From Lonepinella sp042485795 (GTDB lineage Bacteria; Pseudomonadota; Gammaproteobacteria; Enterobacterales; Pasteurellaceae), in NCBI RefSeq assembly GCF_042485795.1, contig NZ_CP169368.1, positions 1 through 64,000 on the forward strand: DNA of 64,000 nt, read 5' to 3'. The translations under genes were made by a program, and so were the position numbers. Of the stretch, positions 51,118 to 60,600 are shown piece by piece. Position 1 is the first letter of the stretch. Every line of letters begins with the position of its first letter. Under the pieces are notes generated by a model, which did not search any database, had not been told where the DNA came from, and saw only the letters and a list, made by a program, of their open reading frames with translations.

Positions 51118-51507
51118 TTAAACACGACGTTTTTTCGGTGGACGACAACCGTTATGAGGAATCGGAGTCACATCTGTAATGTTCGTGATTTTGAATCCTG
51201 CTGCATTTAATGCACGGATTGTTGATTCACGACCTGGACCCGGACCTTTAACCATAACTTCCAAGTTCTTTAAGCCAAATTCTTTGACAACTTCAGCACA
51301 ACGCTCTGCTGCAACCTGTGCGGCGAACGGAGTGGATTTACGAGAACCACGGAAACCTGAACCACCTGCGGTTGCCCACGCTAGAGCATTACCTTGACGG
51401 TCAGTAATAGTCACGATTGTATTATTGAAAGATGCGTGAATGTGAGCTACGCCATCTACAACTTGTTTTTTTACACGTTTACGTGCACGAACTGGTGTTT
51501 TAGCCAT
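51118..51507 (-). CDS. rpsK: 30S ribosomal protein S11
   Basis: 129 residues with the S11 pattern GVAHIHASFNNTIVTITDRQGNALAWATAGG and the C-terminus DVTPIPHNGCRPPKKRRV. Platform protein of the 30S subunit, between rpsM and rpsD. Confidence 0.99.
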   Translation of the reverse strand: MAKTPVRARKRVKKQVVDGVAHIHASFNNTIVTITDRQGNALAWATAGGSGFRGSRKSTPFAAQVAAERCAEVVKEFGLKNLEVMVKGPGPGRESTIRALNAAGFKITNITDVTPIPHNGCRPPKKRRV

Positions 51508-51524
51508 TTAATCTTTACCCCGAC

Positions 51525-51881
51525 TTATTTTTTGATCGGCTTACGTGGACCCTTACGGGTACGCGCATTAGTTTTAGTACGTTGACCACGTACCGGTAAA
51601 CTACGACGGTGGCGTAAACCACGATAACAACCTAAGTCTAATAGACGTTTGATGTTAAGTGTTACTTCACGGCGTAAGTCACCTTCAACGGTAAATTTAC
51701 CAACTTCGTCACGCAGTTTATCAATCTGCTCTTCAGACAATTCTCTGATCTTAACGCTTTCAGCAATACCAGTCGCAGCACAAATAGCTTGTGCACGGGT
51801 TTTACCGATACCATAAATTGCTGTTAAAGCGATTACAGTATGTTTATGATCAGGAATGTTAATGCCTGCAATACGGGCCAC
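51525..51881 (-). CDS. rpsM: 30S ribosomal protein S13
   Basis: 118 residues, MARIAGINIPDHKHTVIALTAIYGIGKTRAQAIC, with the C-terminal GLRHRRSLPVRGQRTKTNARTRKGPRKP. The start codon is GTG (51879-51881) within GGAGTGCATAGTGGCC, the same arrangement as E. coli, where it is embedded in the S4-binding pseudoknot. First gene of the alpha operon. Confidence 0.98.
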   Translation of the reverse strand: MARIAGINIPDHKHTVIALTAIYGIGKTRAQAICAATGIAESVKIRELSEEQIDKLRDEVGKFTVEGDLRREVTLNIKRLLDLGCYRGLRHRRSLPVRGQRTKTNARTRKGPRKPIKK

Positions 51882-51960
51882 TATGCACTCCTATTTTTTA
51901 ACTAATTTGGTATATTGATCTTGAAAAGCCCGTTTTCAGGATACTCAAACAATATACCAA
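51879..51960 (-). ncRNA. Alpha-operon leader (S4-binding ribosome binding site pseudoknot)
   Basis: On the minus strand ATCCTGAAAACGGGCTTTTC and the following GGAGTGCATAGTGGCC match the core of the E. coli alpha-operon leader, where S4 binds and traps the ribosome. Here the core is enclosed by a perfect 11-base stem, TTGGTATATTG (51950-51960 reversed) with CAATATACCAA. A further hairpin TGAGCAGT/ACTGCTCA lies upstream at 51975-51993. Confidence 0.85.
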
Positions 51961-52022
51961 GGACATAAATGAGCTGAGCAGTATAACTGCTCAACTGGTT
52001 CTTTGCAAGAAAAAATTATCAA

Positions 52023-52136
52023 TTAACCTTGACGTTGTTTATGTTTAGGGTCGCTACATAATACACGAACAACACCTTCACGTTTCACAATTTTACAGTT
52101 ACGACAAATTCTCTTTACGGAAGCACGAACTTTCAT
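52023..52136 (-). CDS. rpmJ: 50S ribosomal protein L36
   Basis: 37 residues, MKVRASVKRICRNCKIVKRE then GVVRVLCSDPKHKQRQG. It keeps the zinc ligands (CxxC, C and H), so this is the C-plus form. It lies between secY and rpsM, the normal spc-operon end. Confidence 0.97.
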   Translation of the reverse strand: MKVRASVKRICRNCKIVKREGVVRVLCSDPKHKQRQG

Positions 52137-52166
52137 TGCTTATCCTTTCTTTATAAAATGGACAAA

Positions 52167-53492
52167 TTACTGTCCAAAACCTTTAAGGTTTGCCTTTTTC
52201 AAAGCAGATTCATATTTAGTCGACATTAAATGACTTTGAACCTGCACGATGAAATCCATAATTACCACTACAACGATTAACAAGGAAGTACCGCCAAAAT
52301 AAAATTGGACATTCCAAGCTGATGTCATAATATAAGGAACTAAACATACGAATATAATATAAAGACCACCCACTAAGGTAAGACGGGTCATAATTTTATC
52401 TATATAACGAGATGTTTGTTCACCTGGTCTAATTCCTGGGATAAATGCTCCAGATTTTTTCAAATTATCGGCTGTATCACGCGGATTAAATTGCATTGCA
52501 GCATAGAAAAAGCTAAAGAACATAATCGCTGCAGCATAGACAATCAAATAAATTGGCTGACCTGGCTGTAACATTAACGATAAATTCGTTAACCACTCAA
52601 GGCTAGAACCTTCACCAAACCATGATGTTATTGTTGCAGGAAACAAAATAACACTTGATGCGAAGATAGCTGGAATAACACCTGCCATATTTACTTTTAA
52701 TGGTAAATGTGACGATCCTCCACCTAATATTTGACGCCCTTGTTGACGCTTAGCATATTCTACTTTTACTCGACGTTGTCCTCGTTCAACGAATACAACG
52801 AAATAAGTCACAGCAAAAACAACTACGGCAATCAATAAAAGAACTAATGGATGCATTTGCCCTTGACGCGCCTGCTCAATAGTTTGACCAATAGCAGCTG
52901 GAAGACCAGCTACGATACCTGCGAAGATGATTAAAGAAATACCGTTACCAATCCCACGCTCAGTAATCTGTTCACCTAACCACATTAAGAACATAGTTCC
53001 TGTGACAAGACTAATTACTGCTGTAAAATAAAAACCAAAGCCTAAATTAGGCACTAGTCCTGGCAACATACTTGGTAAACCAGTTGAAATACCTATCGCC
53101 TGTAACGTGGCAAGCCCTAACGTTGTGTAACGCGTGTACTTACTCATTTTACGGCGACCAGATTCACCTTCTTTCTTCAACTCATTTAATGCAGGATAAA
53201 CCGTGGTCAGCAACTGAATAATAATTGATGCCGAGATATACGGCATAATACCCAGAGCAAAAATTGACGCACGGCTCAATGCACCACCAGAGAACATATT
53301 AAACATTTCAATGATGGTGCCTTTTTGCTGTTCAATTAATTGAGCTAACACGGCCGCATCAATACCAGGAACCGGAATGAAAGAACCAATACGGAAAACG
53401 ATTAGTGCACCTAATACAAAAAGTAATCTACTTTTAAGTTCACCTTTACCGCTTTGAGTACTTCTACTTTGATACCCTGGTTGCTTAGCCAT
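52167..53492 (-). CDS. secY: Protein translocase subunit SecY
   Basis: SecY forms the protein-conducting channel of the inner membrane with SecE and SecG. The 441 residues have ten transmembrane segments. Conserved pieces include RIGSFIPVPGIDA near the start, LGIMPYISASIIIQLL, and cytoplasmic loops such as KRQQGRQILGGGSSHLPLKVN and ADNLKKSGAFIPGIRPGEQT that contact SecA and ribosomes. It follows rplO by seven bases. Confidence 0.99.
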   Translation of the reverse strand: MAKQPGYQSRSTQSGKGELKSRLLFVLGALIVFRIGSFIPVPGIDAAVLAQLIEQQKGTIIEMFNMFSGGALSRASIFALGIMPYISASIIIQLLTTVYPALNELKKEGESGRRKMSKYTRYTTLGLATLQAIGISTGLPSMLPGLVPNLGFGFYFTAVISLVTGTMFLMWLGEQITERGIGNGISLIIFAGIVAGLPAAIGQTIEQARQGQMHPLVLLLIAVVVFAVTYFVVFVERGQRRVKVEYAKRQQGRQILGGGSSHLPLKVNMAGVIPAIFASSVILFPATITSWFGEGSSLEWLTNLSLMLQPGQPIYLIVYAAAIMFFSFFYAAMQFNPRDTADNLKKSGAFIPGIRPGEQTSRYIDKIMTRLTLVGGLYIIFVCLVPYIMTSAWNVQFYFGGTSLLIVVVVIMDFIVQVQSHLMSTKYESALKKANLKGFGQ

Positions 53493-53499
53493 CTGTTAA

Positions 53500-53934
53500 T
53501 TATTCCTCGATTGATCCACCAGCAGCTTCAATCGCTGCTTTCGCACCCTTAGTTACACGTAAACCACGAACAGTTACTGTACCTTTGACTTCACCCGCTA
53601 AAATAATTTTAACAAATTGAATATCTTTAGTGACTAAGTTCGCTGCCTTTAATGAATCTAAAGTGACAACATTACCTTCTACTTTAGTTAAATCATTCAA
53701 ACGAATTTCAGCGGTTACGGCTGCTTTCATTGAAGTAAAACCAAATTTTGGTAAACGACGATATAAAGGCATTTGACCACCCTCGAAACCGCGACGAACA
53801 CCGCCACCAGTACGAGATTTCTGACCTTTATGACCACGTCCACCAGTTTTGCCTAGACCTGAACCAATACCACGACCTAAACGCTTAGCACTGTGCTTCG
53901 CACCTTCAGCCGGAGATAGAGTATTTAAACGCAT
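53500..53934 (-). CDS. rplO: 50S ribosomal protein L15
   Basis: 144 residues starting MRLNTLSPAEGAKHSAKRLGRGIGSGLGKTGGRGHKGQKSR, with the glycine- and basic-rich L15 N-terminus. It begins four bases after rpmD. Confidence 0.99.
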   Translation of the reverse strand: MRLNTLSPAEGAKHSAKRLGRGIGSGLGKTGGRGHKGQKSRTGGGVRRGFEGGQMPLYRRLPKFGFTSMKAAVTAEIRLNDLTKVEGNVVTLDSLKAANLVTKDIQFVKIILAGEVKGTVTVRGLRVTKGAKAAIEAAGGSIEE

Positions 53935-53938
53935 TCTC

Positions 53939-54118
53939 TTACTCCTCCACTTTAACCATATAAGAAACTTGGTTAATCATACCACGAACAGAAGGTGTAT
54001 CTTCTAGTTCTACAGTATGACGAATATGGCGAAGACCTAAACCTTTTAATGTGGCTTTATGCTTCGGTAAACGAGCAATTGAGCTACGAGTTTGAGTTAC
54101 TTTAATAGTTTTAGCCAT
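53939..54118 (-). CDS. rpmD: 50S ribosomal protein L30
   Basis: 59 residues: MAKTIKVTQTRSSIARLPKH, continuing through KATLKGLGLRHIRHTVELED to TPSVRGMINQVSYMVKVEE. This is the L30 ferredoxin-like fold. It lies six bases after rpsE and four before rplO. Confidence 0.97.
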   Translation of the reverse strand: MAKTIKVTQTRSSIARLPKHKATLKGLGLRHIRHTVELEDTPSVRGMINQVSYMVKVEE

Positions 54119-54124
54119 AATCCA

Positions 54125-54625
54125 TTACCCCAAAATTTCATCAACGGTTTTGCCACGTTTTGCAGCAACCATCTCTGGTGATTTCATATTTGCGAGTGCA
54201 TCAATTGTTGCACGCACAACGTTAATTGGGTTGGTTGAACCGTATGCTTTAGATAGAACATTACGTACACCAGCGACTTCTAATACTGCACGCATTGCAC
54301 CGCCTGCGATGATACCTGTACCTTCGCTTGCTGGTTGCATAAATACACGAGAACCAGTATGAACACCTTTCACTGGGTGTTGTAATGTACCTTCATTTAA
54401 AGCTACGTTAATCATGTTACGACGTGCTTTTTCCATTGCTTTTTGGATTGCTGCTGGAACTTCGCGTGCTTTACCATAACCAAAACCGATACGACCATTA
54501 CCATCACCTACTACTGTCAAAGCAGTAAAGCTCATAATACGACCACCTTTTACAGTTTTTGATACACGGTTTACCGCGATTAGCTTCTCTTGCAGTTCAC
54601 CAGCTTGTTTTTCGATGTTTGACAT
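54125..54625 (-). CDS. rpsE: 30S ribosomal protein S5
   Basis: 166 residues with the S5 signature EKLIAVNRVSKTVKGGRIMSFTALTVVGDGNGRIGFGYGKAREVPAAIQKA. It contributes to decoding fidelity. Located between rplR and rpmD. Confidence 0.99.
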   Translation of the reverse strand: MSNIEKQAGELQEKLIAVNRVSKTVKGGRIMSFTALTVVGDGNGRIGFGYGKAREVPAAIQKAMEKARRNMINVALNEGTLQHPVKGVHTGSRVFMQPASEGTGIIAGGAMRAVLEVAGVRNVLSKAYGSTNPINVVRATIDALANMKSPEMVAAKRGKTVDEILG

Positions 54626-54639
54626 CTCAATTTCCTCTA

Positions 54640-54993
54640 TTAGAACTGTAGACCAGCTTCACGAGCAGCGTCCGCTAAAGATTGGACACGACCATGATAT
54701 TTAAAACCAGAACGATCGAAAGCAACGTCTTTCACGCCTTTCGCTAATGCACGCTCAGCAACGGCTTTACCCACTACTGCAGCAGCATCTTTGTTACCGG
54801 TATATTTTACTTGCTCACTAATTGCTTTTTCTACTGTAGAAGCAGCGGCAAGCACTTCTGAACCGTTCGGTGCAATCACTTGTGCGTAAATATGACGCGG
54901 AGTGCGGTGAACGACTAAACGCGTTACACCTTGCTCTCTCATCATATGACGAGCACGAGCTGCACGACGGATACGAGCTGATTTCTTATCCAT
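54640..54993 (-). CDS. rplR: 50S ribosomal protein L18
   Basis: 117 residues starting MDKKSARIRRAARARHMMREQGVTRLVVHRTPRHIYAQVI and ending SLADAAREAGLQF; binds 5S rRNA. A near-perfect uptake signal (GAGTGCGGT) at about 54900 falls in the HRTPRHI region. Confidence 0.99.
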   Translation of the reverse strand: MDKKSARIRRAARARHMMREQGVTRLVVHRTPRHIYAQVIAPNGSEVLAAASTVEKAISEQVKYTGNKDAAAVVGKAVAERALAKGVKDVAFDRSGFKYHGRVQSLADAAREAGLQF

Positions 54994-55006
54994 AGTGTTA
55001 CCTTAA

Positions 55007-55540
55007 TTATTTTTTCTTGGCTTCTTTAGTACGTACAACTTCGTCCGCATAACGAACACCTTTACCTTTATAAGGTTCTGGTTTACGGTATGCACGAATA
55101 TCTGCAGCCACTTGACCGATTAATTGTTTGTCAGCACCTTTCAACACGATTTCGGTTTGAGATGGACATTCTGCAGTAATACCTGCTGGTAAAGTGTGCT
55201 CGACAGGGTGTGAAAAACCTAAGCTCAAACCAACTACGTTGCCTTTTACTTGTGCTCTATAACCCACACCGACGAGTTGTAATTTTCTTGTGAAACCTTC
55301 GGTAACACCAATAACCATTGCATTAACCAACGCACGTGCAGTACCTGATTGTGCATTTGCACCCACACTACCATCACGTGGTGCGAAAGTTAATGCACCA
55401 TTATCTTGTTTAACTTCAACTGAGTTATGAATAGTACGAGTTAACTCACCATTCTTACCTTTCACTGTTAATAGCTGGCCGTTAAGTTTAACCTCAACAC
55501 CGGCAGGAACAGTTACGGGTGCTTTTGCAACACGAGACAT
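55007..55540 (-). CDS. rplF: 50S ribosomal protein L6
   Basis: 177 residues, MSRVAKAPVTVPAGVEVKLNGQLLTVKGKNGELTRTIH, with the C-terminal QIVLKGADKQLIGQVAADIRAYRKPEPYKGKGVRY. Sits near the GTPase-associated centre. Between rpsH and rplR. Confidence 0.99.
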   Translation of the reverse strand: MSRVAKAPVTVPAGVEVKLNGQLLTVKGKNGELTRTIHNSVEVKQDNGALTFAPRDGSVGANAQSGTARALVNAMVIGVTEGFTRKLQLVGVGYRAQVKGNVVGLSLGFSHPVEHTLPAGITAECPSQTEIVLKGADKQLIGQVAADIRAYRKPEPYKGKGVRYADEVVRTKEAKKK

Positions 55541-55556
55541 TTTTCCTACCTCTCCA

Positions 55557-55949
55557 TTAAGCTACATAACAGATGATTTCGCCGCCTAAACCCGCTTGAC
55601 GAGCAGCACGGTCAGTCATCACACCTTTAGATGTAGAAACCACAGCAACACCTAAACCACCCATTACTTTTGGTAATTCGTCTTTACGTTTGTAAATACG
55701 AAGACCTGGACGGCTTACACGTTGGATACTTTCTACAACTGGTTTACCTTGGAAATATTTTAATGTAATTTCCAATTCAGGTTTTACACCTTCTAAAACT
55801 TTTACGCTTTCAACGTAACCTTCTTCCGCTAACACATTGGCAATAGCCACTTTTAGCTTGGATGAAGGCATACTGATCGCAACTTTGTTCGCAGCTTGAC
55901 CGTTACGAATACGGGTCAACATATCTGCGATTGGATCTTGCATACTCAT
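55557..55949 (-). CDS. rpsH: 30S ribosomal protein S8
   Basis: 130 residues, MSMQDPIADMLTRIRNGQAANKVAISMPSSKLKVAIANVL, ending STSKGVMTDRAARQAGLGGEIICYVA. In E. coli S8 is both a 16S binder and the repressor of spc-operon translation via a site at the rplE start. Confidence 0.99.
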   Translation of the reverse strand: MSMQDPIADMLTRIRNGQAANKVAISMPSSKLKVAIANVLAEEGYVESVKVLEGVKPELEITLKYFQGKPVVESIQRVSRPGLRIYKRKDELPKVMGGLGVAVVSTSKGVMTDRAARQAGLGGEIICYVA

Positions 55950-55986
55950 TGTGCTTTATTCTCCGATTCCAATATAAAGTGGTACA

Positions 55987-56292
55987 TTACCAACTTGCTT
56001 TTTTAAGACCTGGGATCTCACCACGCATGGCTGCTTCACGGACCTTAATACGGCTTAAACCAAACTTACTTAATACGCCGTGAGGACGACCAGTTTGGCG
56101 ACAGCGGTTACGTTGGCGACTTGGGCTTGAATCACGCGGTAAAGTTTGTAACTTTAACACCGCACTCCAACGATCTTCATCAGAAGAATTCACGTCAGAA
56201 ATGATTTTTTTCAATTCTACACGTTGAGCATAGAACTTTTCAGCCAATTTAACGCGTTTTACATCGCGTGCTTTCATTGATTGTTTAGCCAT
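55987..56292 (-). CDS. rpsN: 30S ribosomal protein S14
   Basis: 101 residues, the long zinc-free type: MAKQSMKARDVKRVKLAEKFYAQRVELKKIISD, with RNRCRQTGRPHGVLSKFGLSRIKVREAAMRGEIPGLKKASW. One Cys remains; no CxxC pairs. Between rplE and rpsH. Confidence 0.98.
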   Translation of the reverse strand: MAKQSMKARDVKRVKLAEKFYAQRVELKKIISDVNSSDEDRWSAVLKLQTLPRDSSPSRQRNRCRQTGRPHGVLSKFGLSRIKVREAAMRGEIPGLKKASW

Positions 56293-56304
56293 TGATAACC
56301 TGCC

Positions 56305-56844
56305 TTATTTACGGAATGGGAAATTAAAGGCAGCAAGTAGTGCTTGACCTTCTTCATCATTCTTAGCTGTTGTGGTAATAGTAATATCTAAACCACGAAC
56401 ACGATCAACTTTATCATAGTCGATTTCAGGGAAGATGATTTGCTCACGCACACCCATACTGTAATTACCACGACCATCAAATGATTTCGCACTTAAACCG
56501 CGGAAGTCACGAATACGTGGAACAGCAATTGTAATTAAACGTTCAAAGAACTCCCACATACGTTCACCACGTAGTGTTACTTTACAACCGATTGGATATC
56601 CCTGACGGATTTTAAAGCCTGCAACAGATTTGCGTGCTTTAGTAATTAAAGGTTTTTGACCGCTAATCGCTGCTAAATCCGCTACGGCGTTATCTAGCAA
56701 TTTCTTATCGGTCAATGCTTCACCCACACCCATATTCAGGGTAATCTTTTCGATTCGTGGGACTTGCATGACAGATGCGTAGTTGAATTTGTTTTTCAAT
56801 TCATTAACTACTTGATCTCTGTAGTAATCATGCAGTTTCGCCAT
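56305..56844 (-). CDS. rplE: 50S ribosomal protein L5
   Basis: 179 residues, MAKLHDYYRDQVVNELKNKFNYASVMQVPRIEKITLNMGVGEA, binds 5S rRNA and P-site tRNA. Its initiation region is strongly conserved at nucleotide level and overlaps the presumed S8 site. Confidence 0.99.
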   Translation of the reverse strand: MAKLHDYYRDQVVNELKNKFNYASVMQVPRIEKITLNMGVGEALTDKKLLDNAVADLAAISGQKPLITKARKSVAGFKIRQGYPIGCKVTLRGERMWEFFERLITIAVPRIRDFRGLSAKSFDGRGNYSMGVREQIIFPEIDYDKVDRVRGLDITITTTAKNDEEGQALLAAFNFPFRK

Positions 56845-56850
56845 CGCATT
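56803..56850 (-). promoter_or_regulatory. Presumed S8 translational operator at the rplE start
   Basis: On the minus strand ATGGCGAAACTGCATGATTA and the following CTACAGAGATCAAGTAGT closely match the E. coli spc mRNA target of S8. Feedback repression by S8 is expected by homology. Confidence 0.6.
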
Positions 56851-56861
56851 ACTCCAATTTG

Positions 56862-57173
56862 TTAAATAATTTCATTATTAGATTTGAAGAAACGGACTTT
56901 TTTGCCATCTTCGAATCTAAAACCTACACGGTCAGCTTTGTTAGTTGTTGGATTGAAGATCGCTACATTTGACGCATCAATTGGCGCTTCTTTCTTCACT
57001 AAACCACCCTCTTTGCCTAAAGCAGGTACAGGTTTTTCATGTTTAGTAATGATTTTAATACCTTCAACAAGAACTTTACCGTTTGGTAACACTTGAGTTA
57101 CCTTTCCACGTTTGCCTTTATCTTTACCGGCAAGAACGATTACTTCATCATTTTGACGAATTTTTGCAGCCAT
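56862..57173 (-). CDS. rplX: 50S ribosomal protein L24
   Basis: 103 residues with the KOW motif region RQNDEVIVLAGKDKGKRGKVTQVLPNGKVLVEGI; an early assembly initiator of the 50S subunit. Second gene of the spc operon. Confidence 0.99.
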   Translation of the reverse strand: MAAKIRQNDEVIVLAGKDKGKRGKVTQVLPNGKVLVEGIKIITKHEKPVPALGKEGGLVKKEAPIDASNVAIFNPTTNKADRVGFRFEDGKKVRFFKSNNEII

Positions 57174-57187
57174 TTCTTATCTCTCCC

Positions 57188-57559
57188 TTATAGTACTTCT
57201 GGTGCTAAAGAAATGATCTTCATAAACTTCTCAGAGCGAAGTTCACGCGTCACAGGTCCAAAAATACGGGTACCGATAGGTTGCTCCGTGTTATTATTTA
57301 AAATCACACAAGCATTACCATCGAAACGAATGACTGATCCGTCTGGGCGACGAACACCCTTTCTAGTGCGCACGACAACTGCTTTTAACACATCACCTTT
57401 TTTCACTTTACCACGAGGAATTGCTTCTTTCACAGTAATTTTGATGATATCACCAATAGCAGCATAACGACGGTGCGATCCACCTAGAACCTTAATACAC
57501 ATTACGCTACGAGCGCCTGAGTTATCAGCAACGTCTAGCATAGTCTGTGTCTGGATCAT
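57188..57559 (-). CDS. rplN: 50S ribosomal protein L14
   Basis: 123 residues, MIQTQTMLDVADNSGARSVMCIKVLGGSHRRYAAIGDIIKITVKEAIPRGKVKKGDV. First gene of the spc operon, preceded by its own promoter. In relatives the S10 operon gene rpsQ precedes it; here a DruE-like gene does. Confidence 0.99.
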   Translation of the reverse strand: MIQTQTMLDVADNSGARSVMCIKVLGGSHRRYAAIGDIIKITVKEAIPRGKVKKGDVLKAVVVRTRKGVRRPDGSVIRFDGNACVILNNNTEQPIGTRIFGPVTRELRSEKFMKIISLAPEVL

Positions 57560-57631
57560 ATTAGTGCTCCGTTTAAGTTAAAAACACCCTTGCGGGACGA
57601 ACCTATCTACCTTAATGTAAATAGTTTGCGG

Positions 57632-57660
57632 ATTCTAACAAAAAGACACGATAAAATCAA
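57632..57660 (-). promoter_or_regulatory. Promoter of the spc ribosomal operon
   Basis: On the minus strand TTGATT (57655-57660) and TAGAAT (57632-57637) are 17 bases apart. The leader then contains a small CCC-GCAA-GGG hairpin followed by T. The -35 box ends 19 bases from the stop codon of the upstream helicase gene. Confidence 0.8.
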
Positions 57661-57678
57661 CTGGAATTACCCGACATT

Positions 57679-60600
57679 CTAAAATTTAAGACATTTAAGC
57701 ATCACACTTGTCGGATATTCATCATTTACAATATCAGACCCTCTATCATTTCGAATTTGATTTAATGTGCTTATTTGTCCATCAACAATATCGACAAAGC
57801 TATATTTATAAGAGCGATGATACGCATTTTCGATATGCCAATATCCCATTCCTTGATCAAAGAAAATTTGATAATGTTTTCCTGATATAAAGTACAAATC
57901 TAAAATACGTGCATGTAACGCTCCTTTATTCCCTTGTGCAATATCTAAAAACACAGAAGTAGACAGAGCCTGTGATAAGTATTTTTCAACAACACCTTGA
58001 TAATCCCTTTTATTTCTCCAATTATGACGTAATAGATAAGGGCTTCTATCATCATCTCTTTTCTCAAAAACCGTTTTAATATTTATCTCACATTGCGATT
58101 TTCCAATAATAACTTTAAGAATCTCTCCTAGTAGTAGGATCATCTCTGGTGTTCTCAAATATCGATCTGAATAACAAACTCTCTCTAATGCTTCAGTTTG
58201 TAATATACTCTTAAATGTAATTTCTTGTTTCTCCAAAATTTTTCTGAATTTTTCACCAAATTTAGATAAAGGAACGTGGCTTAATTCATCACAAATTGCG
58301 AATATTTTATCCATTTCTAATGGAAAAGATTCCGAAGTTTCTCCCTCAATCATTGCTTCTTGTTCTGAGTATAAAACAATATCTTTACTATTTAACCAAC
58401 TTTCACCTAATCGCACCGCAGAATCATCTCTCGTCGCCACAGTAACGCAACGTGTTCCAATGGCTGCTTGATATACAATACCCGCTTTTACTTTAGCATA
58501 TTCAAATACGATCCCAAGATGTTGTAATTGAGCAAAAAAACGCAAAACGTCGGTGCTATAAGTTTGTTTCTCAATAACAAAAACAACCCGCACATCCGCT
58601 AATAATAATGGCATTATGACCGTTCGTAACGGTTCCAAAGAAATATCCCAATCTTCTGGATCACGAGATAATATAAACTTACATTTTGTCATATTTTGAT
58701 TTAATAAATCCCGAAGTTTTTCTGTTAAACTCAATGGACTGTAACGTCCTCCATTGATCATCTCTTGATATTCTGGAGGTAATGCTAAGTAATGGCTAAA
58801 TGAAGAACCTAACCATTCCAACGCTTTTAATCGATTAAGTTTATCAGAGTCAAAACGAGAGTCTTGCTCAAGCAAACAATGGACACAAAATGCTTCACAT
58901 TGATGAGTACAATGTAATATTTTGATCATTTTTTGCAAAATTGACACTATATACCGAGGTGCAGAACTTGCAAAACCAGCCCCTCCAGCAATAGTATCAA
59001 ATAATTGTAAAGCTAAACTATGCTCACCATTTAAGATAACGGGGCGAACACTGTATTGTACTTCGTCAGTTGATATTCCCAATTCTTCAGTTAATGCTCT
59101 ACGTAAAGCGACAGCCAACGTCACAGCAATAACTTTATCTGCTCTATCATCCAACAATCCCTTTTCTGGACTACGTAGCACAAGTTCAAATACGTCAGTA
59201 TTGGAAGAAACACCGAGATGAATATTACCTAAAATCGTCCCTGAACAATATTCTCGCTGATTTTTATTTGTTGCTTTAGGGGAATAATGTCTCCGGTCAT
59301 TCTTTTCTGGATTAAGCATCGCTGGGAAACCCTCTTTTGTCATTGATTCAGCACGCCCACAACCCATACAAATAGCATATCCCTTTCCAGCAAAACCTGA
59401 TGAATGGTGGAATACTTTTCCTTGGGGATCTGCTCGCATTACACCCAAATTAGGTGTTGGTAAAAATTTCATTTCCCCTTTTGCAATCACCCAAGCATTT
59501 TGAATTGGCAGGAAATGATTCTCTACAATATTATTTGATAAAGGTCGGTAATAATCTGCTACAAACCCTGTAGGTTGAATAACTTTCTTTTGATATTCTT
59601 CAGGAATGGGGGCATCACAATGCGAACAACATAATTGTCCATACTTTTCTGCTCCATCTTCATAACCAGAGGAACCACATTTGGGACAACGCCAAGCCAC
59701 ATCAAGTTTTTGAGCTTCTTTTGCAGTAGGCGAATAAATTTTTTGCCAATTCAAGGCAATACCAACGGAACGATACACAACACCATCTAGGGCAATATCT
59801 ACTCCTGGAGCATATTCTCGGATCGCTACGGGGAGCTGTCTCGTTGGCAATGTTTTTATTTTATTTTTACTCCCATTTCCACGCTCTCTGTTATTGTGTT
59901 CAATACTATCTGTATCAAAAGATACAATATCGGTTGGAAATCCATAACCTGGTAAAAAAGAATGAGATGCTAAATAACTTAGCAGATAAGTGTCAGTCAA
60001 ACGATCTAAATCTAATTTTAACTTACTATAATAATGACTTCCCTTGGTAGCTGACGCTAATTCTCTTTGTAAGTAGTGATAATTTTCTTCCCAACGTTCC
60101 CGTAAGACTTGAATATTCTCTTTTGTACGAGTACAAATACGGGAAAAAGGCATTGACTGCAATTCTGTTCCTCTAATCACCCAAGAAAGGTCTTTCTCAT
60201 ATTTAGACAGCGTCTTTTTATTGCCTAACCAATGCTCAAACTGTTGTGCAAATGAAACACTATTATCACCTGCCGTTCGTCCATAAAACCACTGTAAATT
60301 AAGTTTAGTACGATCTTTTTCTATACCTAAAGAACGTAAAAATTTCCCTAATAAAAAAGCATTTAAATGACGTTGAATCAATTTTTGTGAGCTAAATTCA
60401 ACATAAGGTGCTGGAATAGCGGTTTCAAACGCCCATTTAGGATTTGAAAAAACCGCCTGATCGTGTGGGTTATCTTTACAAAGGGTAAAACTAATCGCTC
60501 GAGATTCTTTAGAACGTCCTGCTCGCCCCGCTCTTTGCAAATAATTTGCTGGATGTGGCGGTACATTATTCATAATTACTGCGACAATTCCCCCAATATC

